Assembly (NCBI RefSeq): GCF_024679245.1
Contig: NC_090173.1
Location: forward strand, 26,874,160-26,938,159
Direction: 5' to 3'
DNA length: 64,000 bases
Source of the DNA: Pseudorasbora parva
Lineage: Eukaryota; Chordata; Actinopteri; Cypriniformes; Gobionidae
A program made the translations under genes and the position numbers. The notes under the pieces are model-generated. The model was given only the letters and a program-made list of their open reading frames with translations. It made no database searches and was not told where the DNA came from. Of the stretch, positions 22,923 through 63,117 are shown piece by piece (within the stretch, counting starts at the first letter, position 1; each line of letters starts with the position of its first letter).

Positions 22923-25900
22923 GTAACCGCTGGCTGGTTTTTGTATTCATATGTTTATTGGTAGGTTGTTGTTAGCTGGTCGTGGTTTACAGATAGAGAG
23001 GAACTGTCAAGACTGTTAGCCGATGCTCATGACGCTCCTGAGCCGCTCCTCTGGATCTTTCCCTGAGCGACATATTAAAGAAATAATTCAGGCCTCTCAA
23101 TCTCTCTTGTCATGTTCTGGATATATGAATCTTACGGCAAAGTTCCGTTTAATGGAGAAGGCTTCTGTGGGTGTGTACATGTACATATGTGAGTTTGATC
23201 AGATCCCGATCAGCAGCTCTGAAGTTTGTCCATCTACAGCAGGGCTTCCTTCCTTCTTCATGGCTTATCATCGGTTGACCGTTGTGATGCAGCTAAACAC
23301 ATCTCTGTGGTTTCGCTAAGCGCTGATTGCACTACGATTAGTAAGGGTGATACTTCTCCAAAAAACCTGTCTTCCATATTAACGTGTCTTTATTTCTTTC
23401 AAACTTTTCTGCAGTTGTGCCCTTTTTTTGTTTTGTTTTTTGTTTTACCAGTGTAGCAGGTTCACCGGCGTTCAGTTGAATGCTTGTGGTCAGAGCTCGT
23501 GGGAGGTGCAGATCAGAAGTGAAAGACGGACTTCTAGAGGAAGTCAATAATGTGGCCTGAGGAGGCTTGATTGACAGGTCAGCTAGATGAGTCATTCTAA
23601 AGATCTCGTATGTATTGATATGAACTTAGAGCAGTTTGATTGGAATGTATGATAGTAGTCCACCTCTTTAGATAGGTGATTGTTTTATTGAAATATACAT
23701 TTGTTTTAATAAATTGTATCACCTATTCAGACTTGTATTATGTGTGTGTGTGTAGATGTATATATATATCTGAAGCATTATTATCCATTATGAATGTCCA
23801 CCTTTGATCCGGAGAGGATTCCTTGTATAACACCTATTTACTGTCCTGTTGCACATAGTGAACTTTAGTTCAGCAGAGGCACTTGATGCCCACATGACTT
23901 GTGAAACCTGCTTTCTTTAGCACTGTTTTACAGTCTCATAATGTCATTGTCTTTGAGGTAGGCTATAGAATGTAGGTTAGCTTCTTAATTGTTGTTTGGT
24001 TGGTTCTTGTGTGTGAGGAGGATCTACTTATTGCTAAACGAAACATTGTGCGACTTAATATAAAAACAGATGTCATTATGGTGGAAATGTATCTCAGTTA
24101 CTGTGTGCCACTTTCTTGATTCGGCTGTCACTGCAGGTAAACAAACAGGAACAGAATATTACTTTCATCTCCTAGTTCTGCTCCAGAGAGCATAGTTGCT
24201 TTTCCCAGCATGCTTTGTAACTGCTTGAGGCATTGTAGGTCATCAAGAAGGCTGTTTTTGTCTTTCTTCCATTTAAAGCAATCAAATTAAAATCTTTCCT
24301 CATTGGATTTAAATGGCCATTAGTATATATTGTTCTTTTAACTGATGACTTTTATGAGTATGATGAGGTTATTGAGCATTTTATGAAAAAACAGGGTGTG
24401 ATCAAGGTTATTTTTACCACTGAATGTTTGTTTTCTTCTTAACATTTATGACTATGACTGTCAGTTATATTGTTTTACACAGGGTTCGCTGTAAGCTGAC
24501 ATTTTAATTGATAACTAAAATTTGATTAGAATAATTCAAAATGAACAGGGAATTTTAAGTAGACATTGAGGTAATGTTGTAACGACTCATTTTTATTTTT
24601 GTTATCTTAAACCAAATTATTTTATTATGTGGAAATTGGTCTTTGTGTGTACAATCCCTGAAAAAAATAGTTAAAAATCCTTATCCCAGTATTCATGATG
24701 ACTGGAAAAACGTCTTAGAAATTGATTCATTCATTTTTTGTTAACTGAAATAAAGCTAAAATAGAATCAAATATTAGGAGACTTAAACTTAAAATGTGAA
24801 AAATTTAGAAGTGTTACCTTGACAATTAACTGAACTTGCTTTTAATTTGGAGTACTAAAATTGCTCACACTTACTTAATTAATAAAATAATAAACAGAAA
24901 TACAAAAACGCATAGCAAAGTTACTCAAACCGAAGCTAAATTTAAAAAGAGAAGTGAAAATATACAATTAAAAATCAAATTCAATATAATAAATACTATA
25001 ATAGTATATAAATAATACTAAAGTAGTACTGGTCTGCTTGCCAACAACCACATCAGTTTGCCTTGTAGGGGCCGTTTACACTATACTGTAAAAAAAAAAA
25101 GGAACCTTTTATCTGTATTGGTGTTTATTTACTCAACAACAGCATTTTGAGGGCCTGGAAAAACAAACTTTTGAAAATGGGTTTAAAAGTGGACATTTTT
25201 GTATCTATTCAAATATGTCGTGTAAACTTACCCGTAGTCTTTAGGTCATGGTGAAAGCCAAACACATACTGAATGTTTATCACCACAAGGATATATGCAA
25301 ACATGTTTATTTAAAGTACAAACCAACTATTTGAAATGTTTGAACTGATCTTGAAGCTGCGGTAATAGGAAAAATTGGAGCATGAAGTAGATTACATGCC
25401 GGCAAAAACAGAGAGATGGAAAAAAGGCATTTTCTGATGGAGCGTTTTATTTCAAAACACATATAATGGCATCTGTTAAGTTGTATTATTTATGAATGCA
25501 GCTGTTGAGCGTGCCCAGGAGGGTGTGGGTGCGTTGTTATCTGTGTGTTCTCTCTGCAAAATTGCAACAACTTCTTAGATAGATAGACAGACAGACCGTA
25601 CTCTCCAACACACCCTCTCAGACATTTGTTTAATGATCAGGCCGGCCTGCGCTCCCACGTTGGTGATGCGTGTGATTTCCTTGCAGCTGGTCGGTTTCCT
25701 GTAAAGCACTTCCTATTTCCACTCTGTTGAGATCCCTCCCTCCCAGTGTTTGATGGGGGAGGGATGGTATTATTTTACTCCTTGTTGGATTTAAGGCTCT
25801 TACCGCAAAACTGTATATTCAGCATATGATTTTGCATAGAAAGGAAATGAGCCATAGTGATTGGAATGCTGGTGCCAGAGATTCAGGCCGACATGTACGC

Positions 25901-27438
25901 ACAGGTATCGGCACAGTGGCCTTACCTATAGATGACAGGAAGTTTATCAGGTGTCTCTGATTCTGATAAACACATGCCTGGAAATGACAGCAGTTCTACT
26001 GTGAAGTGCTTCTGTGGAATTTCATCGTTGTCTTTGCCTGGTATTTGGTCATTTGGTTTCAGAACATAGTGGGATTACAGTAAAAAACATCCTTCTGTGG
26101 TAACAATGTAAACCATACATTGAAAAAAAATATTTATAGTACTTGTTCAAATTAGCTAAAGCAGCACAATTGCTATACATTTTGTCCTAACTTAGTTTGA
26201 TTGTGTTCAATCCATTATATAAATCAAATCGAAGTTTACGTAATCCGTTTGTGTTGAGTTTACATGAATGATTTGTGTTGCATTAACTGAGACTGGGTGG
26301 GGCTTGTAAGTTCCCAGCCTGCTTTGCATATGGCTAAATCAAGAGAGAGTAAATGTTATTTGTGTATGTATTTTTGAGCAAGATGTGAAAGAGGGAGACT
26401 TGATTGTGTTAAATAGTGTTTAATATTTATTAATTATTTTGGAATTATTAGAACAGTTTAAATTATTGTGGGCTACCATTGTGGAGAATAATGTAGCATT
26501 TGCTTAGGCTGTGGACTAAAACATCTAATGTCATTCTGGTTTTGCTGGAGGACCTTTCAGTGCTTATCATTGAAGATGCTAATGTGTGCTATTGCTAGCT
26601 AAAGGTTTGTCAACAAAAAGCAGTATTATAATTCAGTTTTATAACATTCAATTATAATAAATTTATGTGGACGAATTAATTTACTAAATGAAATGCCTGA
26701 ATCATTTTAAGGAGTCATATAAAATACCCTTTGAAACTGTTTAATCAGGTCACTTAAAATGTATTCATTCCATGATGTTGGAGCTACATGATAAATTATT
26801 TGTTTAACTGAACTGATTCATGTGGGACCAACGTACACAATTGAATAATGTAAATCCAGCACACTTGTTTCAGTGTAGGTCCTGCTCAACGTTTTCATTA
26901 TGATGTCTGTGTCCATCTGCTAATACGATGCTTCAGTCCTTCGGTAAAAATCAGTAAAGCAGAACATATGAAAATCACATCAATATTTGATAAACATGAA
27001 CTCTGTTTCTCAACGCCCTCTCTGGTGCAATTATTTCCCATATTTTGATCCTCCTTTGCCCTCATTTTGAGAATTATTCTGTAGTGTGGTGAGAAGGTTT
27101 TTTGTTGTTGTTTTTTAAAAGGCATTTGTTTGGACATTTAGGTCTCCTTAACTCATTACACTAGCATTAATAACGATGAAGGTTTTACATGGTCACTGTT
27201 CTCCACCGGAGCTGTTTTGTGTTCTGTGTGCAAAAATAAAATTAAAAAATACTCCTCTCTCCACCGAGTCATAAAAGCTGCTTTTGATAATGAAGATTTG
27301 ATGGATGCTCAATTGGACTTTTATCATATCAAAAGTGATGAGAGAGTTTTATGGAAGTCACCATCTTTGATATTTAGTCAGTATGTTAATGCTAAGAGAA
27401 TAAAAATACCGACTTGACTCCTGTCGCACGCAGTATTT
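22923..27438. other. rab5c intron 1 (first part)
   Basis: Low-complexity AT-rich sequence. Tetranucleotide-like agatagatagacagacag at 25579-25596. Short open frames (for example 23023-23319) show no family resemblance and no flanking splice logic. Confidence 0.5.
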
Positions 27439-27444
27439 GAGATG

Positions 27445-28802
27445 TAGGGCCCTATAAAATCCGTTTTATTTTTTCCCAAATTCCGTTTTATTTTTCCCCA
27501 AATTCCTTTTTTTCCGTTTTAATTTTTGCAAATTCCGTTTTTTCCGTTTTAATTTTTGCAGATTCCTTTTTTTCCGTTAAAATGTTTGGCTATTCAGGTT
27601 TTTTTTTACCCTTTACTGTTATTTTGGTGAAAAAAGAGTGTGCTTTTAATGTTAATATAATAGAACATAAAACAAAAAATAGGAATGACCTTAAATTTAT
27701 TGAGGTAACAAACATCACATTTACTTTTTAGGACAAATATGATATTTGACATAACACTGCACTTCAAGTACTTCAAATATTAATGGTTATTAGCTTTAAA
27801 CTTTCCGGTAAAATAAATTATAATAGTTTATATAAGTTAAAATGAAAGTGCTCCAGTAGCTTTTTCTTTCAAGTAATTTTTTTTAAAAAGAACTAAAAAA
27901 AAAAAAATCATAAGAATCATCTTTTACATACAGTACTATTAAGTAAAACATTTAAAGCTGAAAATTAACGTTAAAAAATAACACATTTCACCATGAAATC
28001 ATGTAGTGAATTGTTCTGTGTGTTTAACAATCACCATTATGATATCCAGAGCTGTGAAAAATAAAAATACACGAAAACACAACACTGCTTGAAGTTTTTT
28101 TTCCCCAACTTCAAAGGCCCCTTTAAATGATTAAAACTAGATGCTTAATTTTAACTTTAAGGTTACTTATCATGTAAACTACCCTTATACAGCATGTTAA
28201 ATGCATGTTTGGAACAGACTAACAGAGGGGAAAACGGTCGCATTTGCAGCAGATATGCATTGCTGCCTAATGTGCACATTATAAATCAAAGCACGAGATG
28301 ACAGGGGTCGAGCAGAACACTGGAAAATCTGACAGAATGGACAACATTTGTCTGTCTGTGCAATACACGAGCCGCGGTTCAGCTGCGCGCGCGACCAATG
28401 CTGCCTGAGCACAACGAGCGCGCGGCTCCCGCTCTCCATACGCAAAGCTTCTGCGCTGCCTGCGCGTGCAGTGTGAAACCGCCGTTAGCGTCGAGTTTCT
28501 TAACTTTTTCGCTGCCGAAAGCAGAGCCGTGGAGACCAACTTCGCCATACTTTCATTGTTTTGAAGGGCGAGCTGAAATGACGGGAGGGGTTGTGTCGCG
28601 GAGATTTGCTTTCCCCCGTCTGCACTTTCCTCAGACATACGTTCTTAACCCACACGACACAGAATTTCATTTACAAATATGCAAAATTCCGGGGAAATCT
28701 GCGTTAACACTAGATTCCGCGTTTATATGCAGATTCCGCGTTAATATGCCAATTCCGTGATTCCGTCCGCGATTCCATGATCGCGGAAATTATAGGGCCC
28801 TA
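27445..28802. mobile_element. Inverted-repeat DNA element, TAGGGCCCTATAAAATCC ends
   Basis: Left end TAGGGCCCTATAAAATCCG and right end CGGAAATTATAGGGCCCTA form inverted repeats; the hexamer GAGATG abuts both ends (27439-27444 and 28803-28808). Many subterminal copies of a ttccgttttatttttcccaa-like unit (27469-27590) are mirrored by gattccgcgtttatatgcag units on the right (28715-28760). The interior has a GC-rich block (28370-28600) with open frames on both strands but no recognisable transposase. Lies in rab5c intron 1. Confidence 0.8.
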
Positions 28803-29329
28803 GAGATGCTACTAGGGATTTGCGAAAGTATTCAACTAGTCGATTAACGACTTAAATATTTATTTTATTTATCTTTTATTTATCTTTTAATTACTAGTAA
28901 CTTTTTTGGCACATTTAATGTTTAGCTTTATATTTTTACAAAGGCTAAAATTTTAATTACCGTCGTGTTAATGTTATATTTTAAAATTAATATATTATTT
29001 TGAAAAGTATATATCTGGAGCAGAAAACAAAATAATTACATTTTACCTTCATGGTTCATTTCCACGCGTTTATTTTCTCTGCTCTCGTTCACATAAATGT
29101 CCACTCGAAGATATGTTTTGAAAGCCTTCACAAAACCTATTCTTATAGGTTTGTTACTACCGGAAAATGGGGTATGACATTTTATATCAGATTAAAGGGG
29201 AAACAACATGAATGAGATGTACTTGACTCTTGAACAGCTATATTAACATCCTAAAAAATTAATTTGCTTAATGTATTCTATGCTTCTCATAACTCATAAG
29301 TCTTTGTCGTGGTAACAAACAAAAATGCC

Positions 29330-29890
29330 TTGAAGGCCACCTATTATGCAAAATTCACTTTTATAAGGTGTTTGAACATAAATGTGTGTTGGCAGTGTGT
29401 GTACCCACCCTATAATGGTAAAAATCAACCTACTCCTTTTTTAAAATCCCTATTAATCATAATTACTGTCTTAGAACAAGCTGTTTGCAGATTCTGACCA
29501 ATGTGACATCACATTTCACAGGCCCCACCCACATGATGTATTAGCATAGACCCCGCCCTCAGAGAGCTAAGCACAGTCGGCCATGTTTATCTCCTTGCCA
29601 GAGAATTTAACAGTAGCATTCAAGTAAGAAATGTTATTAAAGCTATGAAGTTATTCAGTCAAATGCAGTGAGTGATTTTCTGTTTCTCTTCTGTTGTTTG
29701 ATTCATATTAACAGCAGATTTAGCAATAGCAACTAGATTTGTTTAATATTCACTGAGTCGTCAACATCCAGCCATCTCTGTGCACATCCGTCAGATGTGT
29801 GTGCTCAAGTTGAGAGTTATATGGCTTTAAAACGCATGCAGACTATTATATTATATCTTGCAAAAAGGAGCATAATATGTGCCTTTTAAC
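29330..29890. mobile_element. Larger relative of the 4587-4787 MITE
   Basis: Left end ttgaaggccacctattatgc and right end gcataatatgtgccttttaa are inverted repeats. The interior acttttataag...aatgtgtgttggcagtgtgt matches the MITE at 4587-4787. Contains the block ccaatgtgacatcacatttc. No coding capacity. Confidence 0.7.
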
Positions 29891-31224
29891 ATCCTGACTT
29901 GTGTGGACTAACTTTTATTTGAGGAAATTAGTTTATTTGTTAAGGCTATAGATTTGAATGTTTTGCTGCCTATTGATTTATTTGAGTGAGATGAATCGAA
30001 TTGAGACAGCCGATTTCATTGTTTTTAGCTTTATAGTCAAGCCAACTCTTTTTGCACTACTTATGTTTCCATCTATGTTTTCTCTGCAAAGCATGTTGAA
30101 AGGCATGAGAATATGTGGTTTGCAGAAATGTGTGTGTGAGAGCGGTTCTAAACCTCCGTCACATGCTCTGGATTAGACTGAATCTCAAGACCTGATGCTG
30201 GCAGAGAGATCTCCCTCCCCATAATCACTTTTTTGATTCCCCTTTAATTATTTTCATTGGCCTTTTCTTGCAGTTATATGAAAAACAGGCCTTTCGTCTT
30301 ACTTTTAACGTTGCTTAAATGAAAATGTTTGGTTTTTTTTTTTGTGACAGCCCAGGCCTCAATGCTTGAATATTCTCCAACAGAGGATGGAGGTCCGCCC
30401 ATCCTTTTATTGACTGTCTTCTCTTCTCTCCTGCTGCCCATTACTGTGTTTGCTGCAGCAGAAAGAATATCTGGATCTGTCTTTAACAAGCTGAAATAAT
30501 GACCTCAGACTGAGTTGCTGTTATTTCTTTGTTCTTTCTTGCTCACCTTTATTTGCTCAATTGTTTCAGTGATCTACTTTAGTGTGTCTGTATTTGGTTA
30601 CAGAGAATCCATTGAACTTTGAACAAAACGTAACACTGAAACTCATTTTGGACAAAAAATAAATGTTTCAAAAGTTGAAAATATGTGTTCCCCCCTGCCA
30701 TGTTATTTATCAATCTGAAAGTAAAAAAAAAAAAAAAAAAATCTTACGCCACAGTCCACAATTCATTTTGTTGCCCCAAGCTGAGCTGAATGTTGGTCTG
30801 TGTGGCCCTCCGAATAACAAAAATACACACAAAAAAACTCAACAGGACCTGACCTGTTTTCAGCACCTTTTCAGTCGATGTTATGTGGGGTACTAGGGTA
30901 GTGTGTGTGTGTGTGACATGACATTCTGATATTTACCTTGCGTGTTTTCGTATTGATGCTTTTAACTGTAATTGCGGCACAGTGTGGGTGGAATTTTTAA
31001 AGGGAATTGTTTTGTTGTAGTGAGTTTTATTGGAGCATTATGGGGTGGCTGGTTAATGGTTAGTGCACTGGAATGGTGTGATAGCTGTTAACGACCTGTA
31101 ATAAGTCCGTCTTTTCCGTTCACTCAACTTAGAAGCGTCACAGTCCAGTGTTTTATAATATAGTCAATTAAATCTAGTCATTTGTGCTTTTGTTGATCAA
31201 CTTGTTTTCTCCTTTTTCCTCTAG
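29891..31224. other. rab5c intron 1 (last part)
   Basis: AT-rich sequence with short A and T runs (30720-30740) and (GT) units near 30901. No exon before the acceptor at 31223-31224. Confidence 0.5.
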
Positions 31225-31422
31225 GTTTATTCATCCCATCTCTCCATCTTTTTCTCACTTTCTCTCCCAATTTTCTCTCTCTCTTTCTCTCTCTCTTACT
31301 CTCTCTCGACCCTGTCCTCCCCCGAGCTCCATTGATCCTGATTCAGGACCTCTGTCATATCCATTGAGGACCCCTCTCAGATCCAGTCAGCCCTCTTCTC
31401 TCCTTTTGTCCGCCCTGTTGGC
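31225..31422 (+). other. rab5c: rab5c 5' UTR in first coding exon
   Basis: From the acceptor tttttcctctAG to the start codon. Strongly pyrimidine-rich (ctctctctctttctctctct around 31276) and free of ATG, so translation should start at 31423, where the context is GGCATGG. Confidence 0.75.
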
Positions 31423-41935
<10,513 letters not shown>

Positions 41936-43220
41936 CTATTGGACCAATCAGCTGGCAGATGCACCCAAGGACTGATACAGACACACAAACACAATATGAA
42001 TCATAGTGTGAGATCCATTCACTTATGACCCAGCTCTAAACTATGGCCAATTAGAGCTTCAGAACTGGAAACAGGCCATCGATACCCTTGTAAATCAAGA
42101 CGTTAATGTTCCGACCGTTTATCCCTCCCAAGATCAGTACATGCAAACATTCACACGCAAACACACACACAGAAGCTACGACGTCTCTCTGCCATCTATG
42201 AGTTATTTGATTTGTCTTGTATAGTTTTGACAAAACAAAAAGGAGACAAGTATGATCAGATCTAACCAATCGCTCTTAAAACGGAAGAAAAAAATCCAGA
42301 CTGCTGCTGGTGGAAAAACAAGTTGTCTCTCCCTTGTATTTCCTTATACTCTCATTTGTATTAAAAAAAAAAAAATCTAGTGTGGACGCCACTATTTAAA
42401 CGTGCTCTCCCTCTTGGTGGATGCATACTGCCAGTATTGAGTTACATCTCAACTTTCTCCTGCTCTCCTTGATCAAGTTCCTCCTTTGTCGGAGAGAGGA
42501 AGGATTGGAGAATGAGAAAACAGGCTCTTTTTCCATCTATGTCAGGCTGTTCTGTAGATCCTGTATTATTTCTATTGTATTAGTCTCTCAGACGTCCACT
42601 ACTCCTGCACAAATGAAACCAGTATATGATTTGATAGGCTAGACTTCTTTTCTAATCATTTACATATATATACTTGTGTATCTAAATGCATTAACAGCTG
42701 GTATAACTCCAATGTGTTTTTTGTCCCCTTTGCATTAATGAAATGTTTTTTGAAATCATTCAGACTTGGAGAAAATACATGAATTACACAAGGCAAAATC
42801 AGCCGCCTCTGACCAAAATCACAAATATTTAGGAGGGGGGAAAAGATAATGTTGCTGTTCCTGTGCTCTTATTTTTTCCCTTTATCCTGTGAATATGACC
42901 CAATCATTAGCCATTTCAATTCAGCACCTTTGTAAGAATTTTCTTTGTTTTTGTACTTAAGGTCTCTTAGAGTGCACTGGGTATTTCTTTGTCCTCTTGA
43001 CAACATGTAATTTTCTGTCAATATTGTTCCCTCCTGTTTAATGTCGAAAGACGTCTATTTCGGCCGGCATTTTCAGCATCACTTGTGACCTAGCACAACA
43101 CATGTGAACAGTGACCCAGATGTCTCAAGCAAGGTCTGAGGAATGAGGGGCGCAATGGACAAAGGCAAATAAATGGAAAAACAAACCTTAGCAGAACTTG
43201 TAATTTTACCAATAAAGGAG
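41936..43220 (+). other. rab5c: rab5c 3' UTR
   Basis: Non-coding stretch after the stop. A good AATAAA at 43211-43216 is the likely poly(A) signal; sequence beyond it changes to repeat-like AT-rich DNA. Confidence 0.6.
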
Positions 43221-44099
43221 GGGAAGGTATACATTCTGTCTGTTGTGTTATTTCTAAACGTAGGTGGTTATTTGGAATCATTTTTTTATTCCTGCCCTAA
43301 ATAGTTTTTAGAACTGAAGACTGGTCCTCAATTATTCACCATTAATACATTAATTTAAAGGGTGCTCTACTGTTTTATTAACGGTTTTCAAATATACATT
43401 ATTTTGCTGCTGTGGAGGGAGCATCATGGGTAAAGTGTTTTGGGTAAGTGACTGCAGGCAGTCTTTTTGAACATAACACTGAATGCAGTAGTTTTGAATG
43501 ACTGATGATGCTATTGTAAAAAGTCACTATTCACAATCAATCATGATCAAGTTAAACCATGAATGAAGTGTCTAACAGGGTGGTTACTGAGATTCGGCAA
43601 ATAATATTTAACCATGTGCTCTAGCATGGCAGCCTCCCTAAGTGGACCCCAGGTACAATTTATACACGAGTTTTAAAGTGCATTTTTGTAGGAGTACAAC
43701 TTTTAAAAGGGGAGCAAATACTGTGCACCTTTAACAATTTTGTGACATCGTGAGACAAATCTGCATGGTTCTAGCTGGTAGTTAAAAATACACATTATAA
43801 GTTTTCGTTTTATCAATTATATTTAGATTAATTAACCTAAATGTAGTTTTTTTTAAGGCATAGAGCAGTAAATGTAACGTTATACGGAACATCCTACGAC
43901 TATCATACCCTGTCCCAAATGTATATTCATTTAGCTTTGGGAATTTTTCTAAAAAGGCAGTTAATGAATTTACCACATTAGCCGTTTTGAAAAATGTCAT
44001 AATACATGTTGCTACAAAAATAGTACTAAATGTTTAATACCCTTATTTTCTCGACTTTTAAAACAATAATAAGTAGCTCAAGTGTTTAATGCCCCCTAG
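43221..44099. other. rab5c-kat2a spacer
   Basis: Short spacer. Probable small repeat at 43350-43740 (aaagggtgctctactgtttt near one end, caacttttaaaagggg at the other). No HSPB9-like small heat-shock frame, which mammals have between these two genes. Confidence 0.5.
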
Positions 44100-44291
44100 T
44101 GGAAAGTATTGTATCGTTTTATCCTGTAGTACGGTTTGTAATACAACATCTCCCAGCATCCTCCCATGTTGCGCACGCACGCGCAGTGCAGTGGCCAGAC
44201 AGTGTATCGAAAATCATCACAAAACTTTATTAAAACGACACAGGGTGGAAGTGTGCGCGGCGATCCTAGGAGGGGAAGTGAGGCTGCTGAT
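44100..44291 (+). promoter_or_regulatory. kat2a: kat2a promoter and 5' UTR region
   Basis: Switch to GC-rich, CpG-containing DNA. Includes TGCGCACGCACGCGCA (44168-44183), similar to paired NRF1 half-sites, and tctcccagcatcc (44149-44161), similar to a ZNF143-type element. No TATA box. An in-frame ATG at 44166 would extend the protein by 42 residues, but the extension resembles nothing, so 44292 is preferred. Confidence 0.45.
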
Positions 44292-60575
<16,284 letters not shown>

Positions 60576-60624
60576 CGGGCATGTAGCCTAGGACAAGGGG
60601 CCAGTTAGATAATATAGAGAGTGT

Positions 60625-60690
<66 letters not shown>

Positions 60691-60704
60691 ACTGAGCAAA
60701 TGTG

Positions 60705-60786
<82 letters not shown>

Positions 60787-61998
60787 CACATTTGCTCAGT
60801 GGTATATATATATATATACACACACACACACGTTTAATTTGAATGAACGACATCTAAAACTGACAAAAGTTGCTGCTTTGTTACTTTTATCCCCCCTTGT
60901 ACAGTATAGTTCTAAAACTCAAGGTTATGTTCATGTGTATGACTCTGCCATGCCAGTGCATTAAGGGAAAATGAAAACTGAAATCGTGTTCGATGTGGGC
61001 GTTAGCTTAGACAGAAATCACCATAAGCAGTTCTGTCCTTCTTTCCCATCCTCCGGCATAAAACGAATGATTCACACACACTGCAGGCTGTTGCTCTACA
61101 TACACAAACATGCAGTTGCGTAACCTGCGAAACTCCTCTGACCCGAGATGCTGCAGCCAAAGACAGACAATATTTGGCCTCTAGTGATGTCACTGCGGTG
61201 CCACCATTCTCTGCCAAAGCTGTTTGAAACAGCCGGTCAGTCATATACATGATGTGCCTCTTCAGTATAAATCTGACAATATGAGGGAAATCTTTTTTCC
61301 TGTTTTTGTTTTGAGTCGAGTTCAGTCCGTGGCTTTTATTGGAAAAAAAAAGACGACTCGTTCCATGGCAGATCACTTCAAGCAACAATAGTGGTGTTTT
61401 GTTTGTCTCCTGGGAAATTATTGCTGTCCACTTTGCTTTGTCAGTGATGTCGTAAAGCATTTATCTTTTTTTGCAAACCTATATTTGTCTTCTTTGAAAG
61501 CTTTCAATGTGTCATGACCCCAGGCGTAAGCGTTCACCGTTTTTCAACCTGTTTTTTTACACCCATTTGGGACCATCAACAACTATTTCCATTTCGATTG
61601 TAACTGCGAAACACTCGTCTGCTACTACCTAAAATACTCAGAATGGACAACTGCACAAACCTCTATATATCCAAATGTGCTTTCTGTGATACCGCATGTT
61701 CTCTGCTAGTTTAACGCTCACACATGGGACAGGACAGCTGGTTTATTTTTTCAGTCTTGTAATGGGCATTTACTTGAATCATGACTTTGACGAACTGCTG
61801 CAACGTTGATGTATTATCAGGGTTCTTTATTTTTAGATTTACTGTGGGTCGCTGATGACCCCTTTCATGAAGAGGACAGACGGGTGTGATAGAATGCGGT
61901 TGGATATGGTTACATTTGGAGGATGCATGTAAATTGCTGCAGTTCTGTGTACTATAATTCTGGATTTTGTTTTTTTAAATAAACTTTTTTTTATCTAA
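60576..61998 (+). other. kat2a: kat2a 3' UTR
   Basis: Runs from the stop to just past AATAAA at 61978-61983. Holds the (TA)n/palindrome structure at 60627-60820 near its start. No other open frame with support. Confidence 0.6.
60627..60820. repeat. (TA)n tract with embedded 21-bp perfect palindrome arms
   Basis: Three (TA)n blocks separated by accactgagcaaatgtgtat g (60688-60708) and its exact reverse complement (60783-60803). The intervening 74 bp are themselves TA-rich and self-complementary. The whole tract can fold on itself. Confidence 0.93.
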
Positions 61999-63050
61999 GT
62001 TTTGCCTTGCTGAGAAGTGTTGCAGATTCAAGCTTTTTCAGTTCTGAATCACACATAGAGGTTATAGAATCACAATGGATTGCATAACGGAACAAAAAAT
62101 TATAAATTAGTCTGAAGGTTGGAGTTTATATAGTGAGTTTTAATTATTAAAATTTTTGGAAGAAAAAAAAATATTCTAAAAGGACACTTAGTTGATCAAA
62201 AGGGAAAACATTTGTTACCCCAAAAAAATAGCTTTTTTCAAAATGTATAATTTTTTTGCAAAAATATTAAGCATCACAACTTTTCAACATTGAAATGTTT
62301 TTTGAGTATCAAATTGTATTCGAATGATTTCTGACGGATCATGTGATACTGAAGACTGGATTAATGATGCTGAAAAAGCTTTTGACATCACAGGAATAAA
62401 TTAGAGGAATTAATCATCCTGAGTGTGCAAACTGTAATATTTTGCAATACATTTACTAGAGAATTTTGTATTAAGCTTAATCATTTTAATTTATTTTAAT
62501 TGTCTTAGTTTAAATGTGTATAAAACATTATAAGTGTTTAAAGCTAAATTAAAGGGTTCAACGACTTCAATCTAGTTCTCATACCACACCCATTGTTATG
62601 TTATTATTTTCCTTTTTTCCATTGCACACACAATATTGTTTCAGTTTCTGTAATGTGTTTGTTAGGAAAATGACAAGACAGTTCCTTCAGTTTTCTTTTC
62701 CTAACATCACTGATTGCAAAATGGGGCCCCATCAAGGTCTCTCCGTTATTTTCTCAGTGCAGCAATGCCAGTGTTTCTCTTTACGTTTACTTTTACAAAT
62801 CAAATTCTTTTTCAGATGTCCTTATAACTGCTGTGCCAAGAGACAAAGAAAAACAAAGCCAGGATAACTGAATACAAAAACACCCTCTTGCTTATTAATA
62901 AAGTTTCTTTGATTTCTTATACTAAAAGCCCACAGCCACCTGCTGTCATTGAATGTAGCCCTTCTGTTGTTGTACGTCATTCATCTCCTCCTCCTGGGCC
63001 CTTTCTCTGTTTTTGGTTTCGTTTTTCTGCTCAGCAGGTTTCTAAACTGA
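61999..63050. other. kat2a-dhx58 spacer
   Basis: AT-rich spacer of about 1 kb. Partial ACTACCGTTCAAAAG-family repeat at about 62312-62420 (ggatcatgtgatactgaaga, ttaatgatgctgaaaaagct). The last 150 bp carry the dhx58 promoter. Confidence 0.6.
63015..63027 (-). promoter_or_regulatory. dhx58: ISRE/IRF-like element upstream of dhx58
   Basis: ggtttcgtttttc; the opposite strand reads GAAAAACGAAACC, close to the ISRE pattern GAAANNGAAA. It lies about 90 bp before the start codon, where such sites drive interferon-induced genes. Single site, no experimental support here. Confidence 0.5.
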
Positions 63051-63117
63051 CGCTTTAAAGAGCAGCGAAGGTTTGGTCTCCAAAGAAGCGCACCGATCTC
63101 TCGCCAGTACTACAGTA

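Noticed and set aside
28279..28760. Overlapping open frames of about 120 codons on both strands in a GC-rich patch
   Set aside because: Contained in the inverted-repeat element 27445-28802; frames on opposite strands overlap and neither shows a domain.
44166..44291. In-frame upstream ATG extending Kat2a by 42 residues
   Set aside because: The extension resembles nothing in Gcn5 proteins and lies in the GC-rich promoter-like stretch; MADPAAQ at 44292 matches the vertebrate N-terminus.
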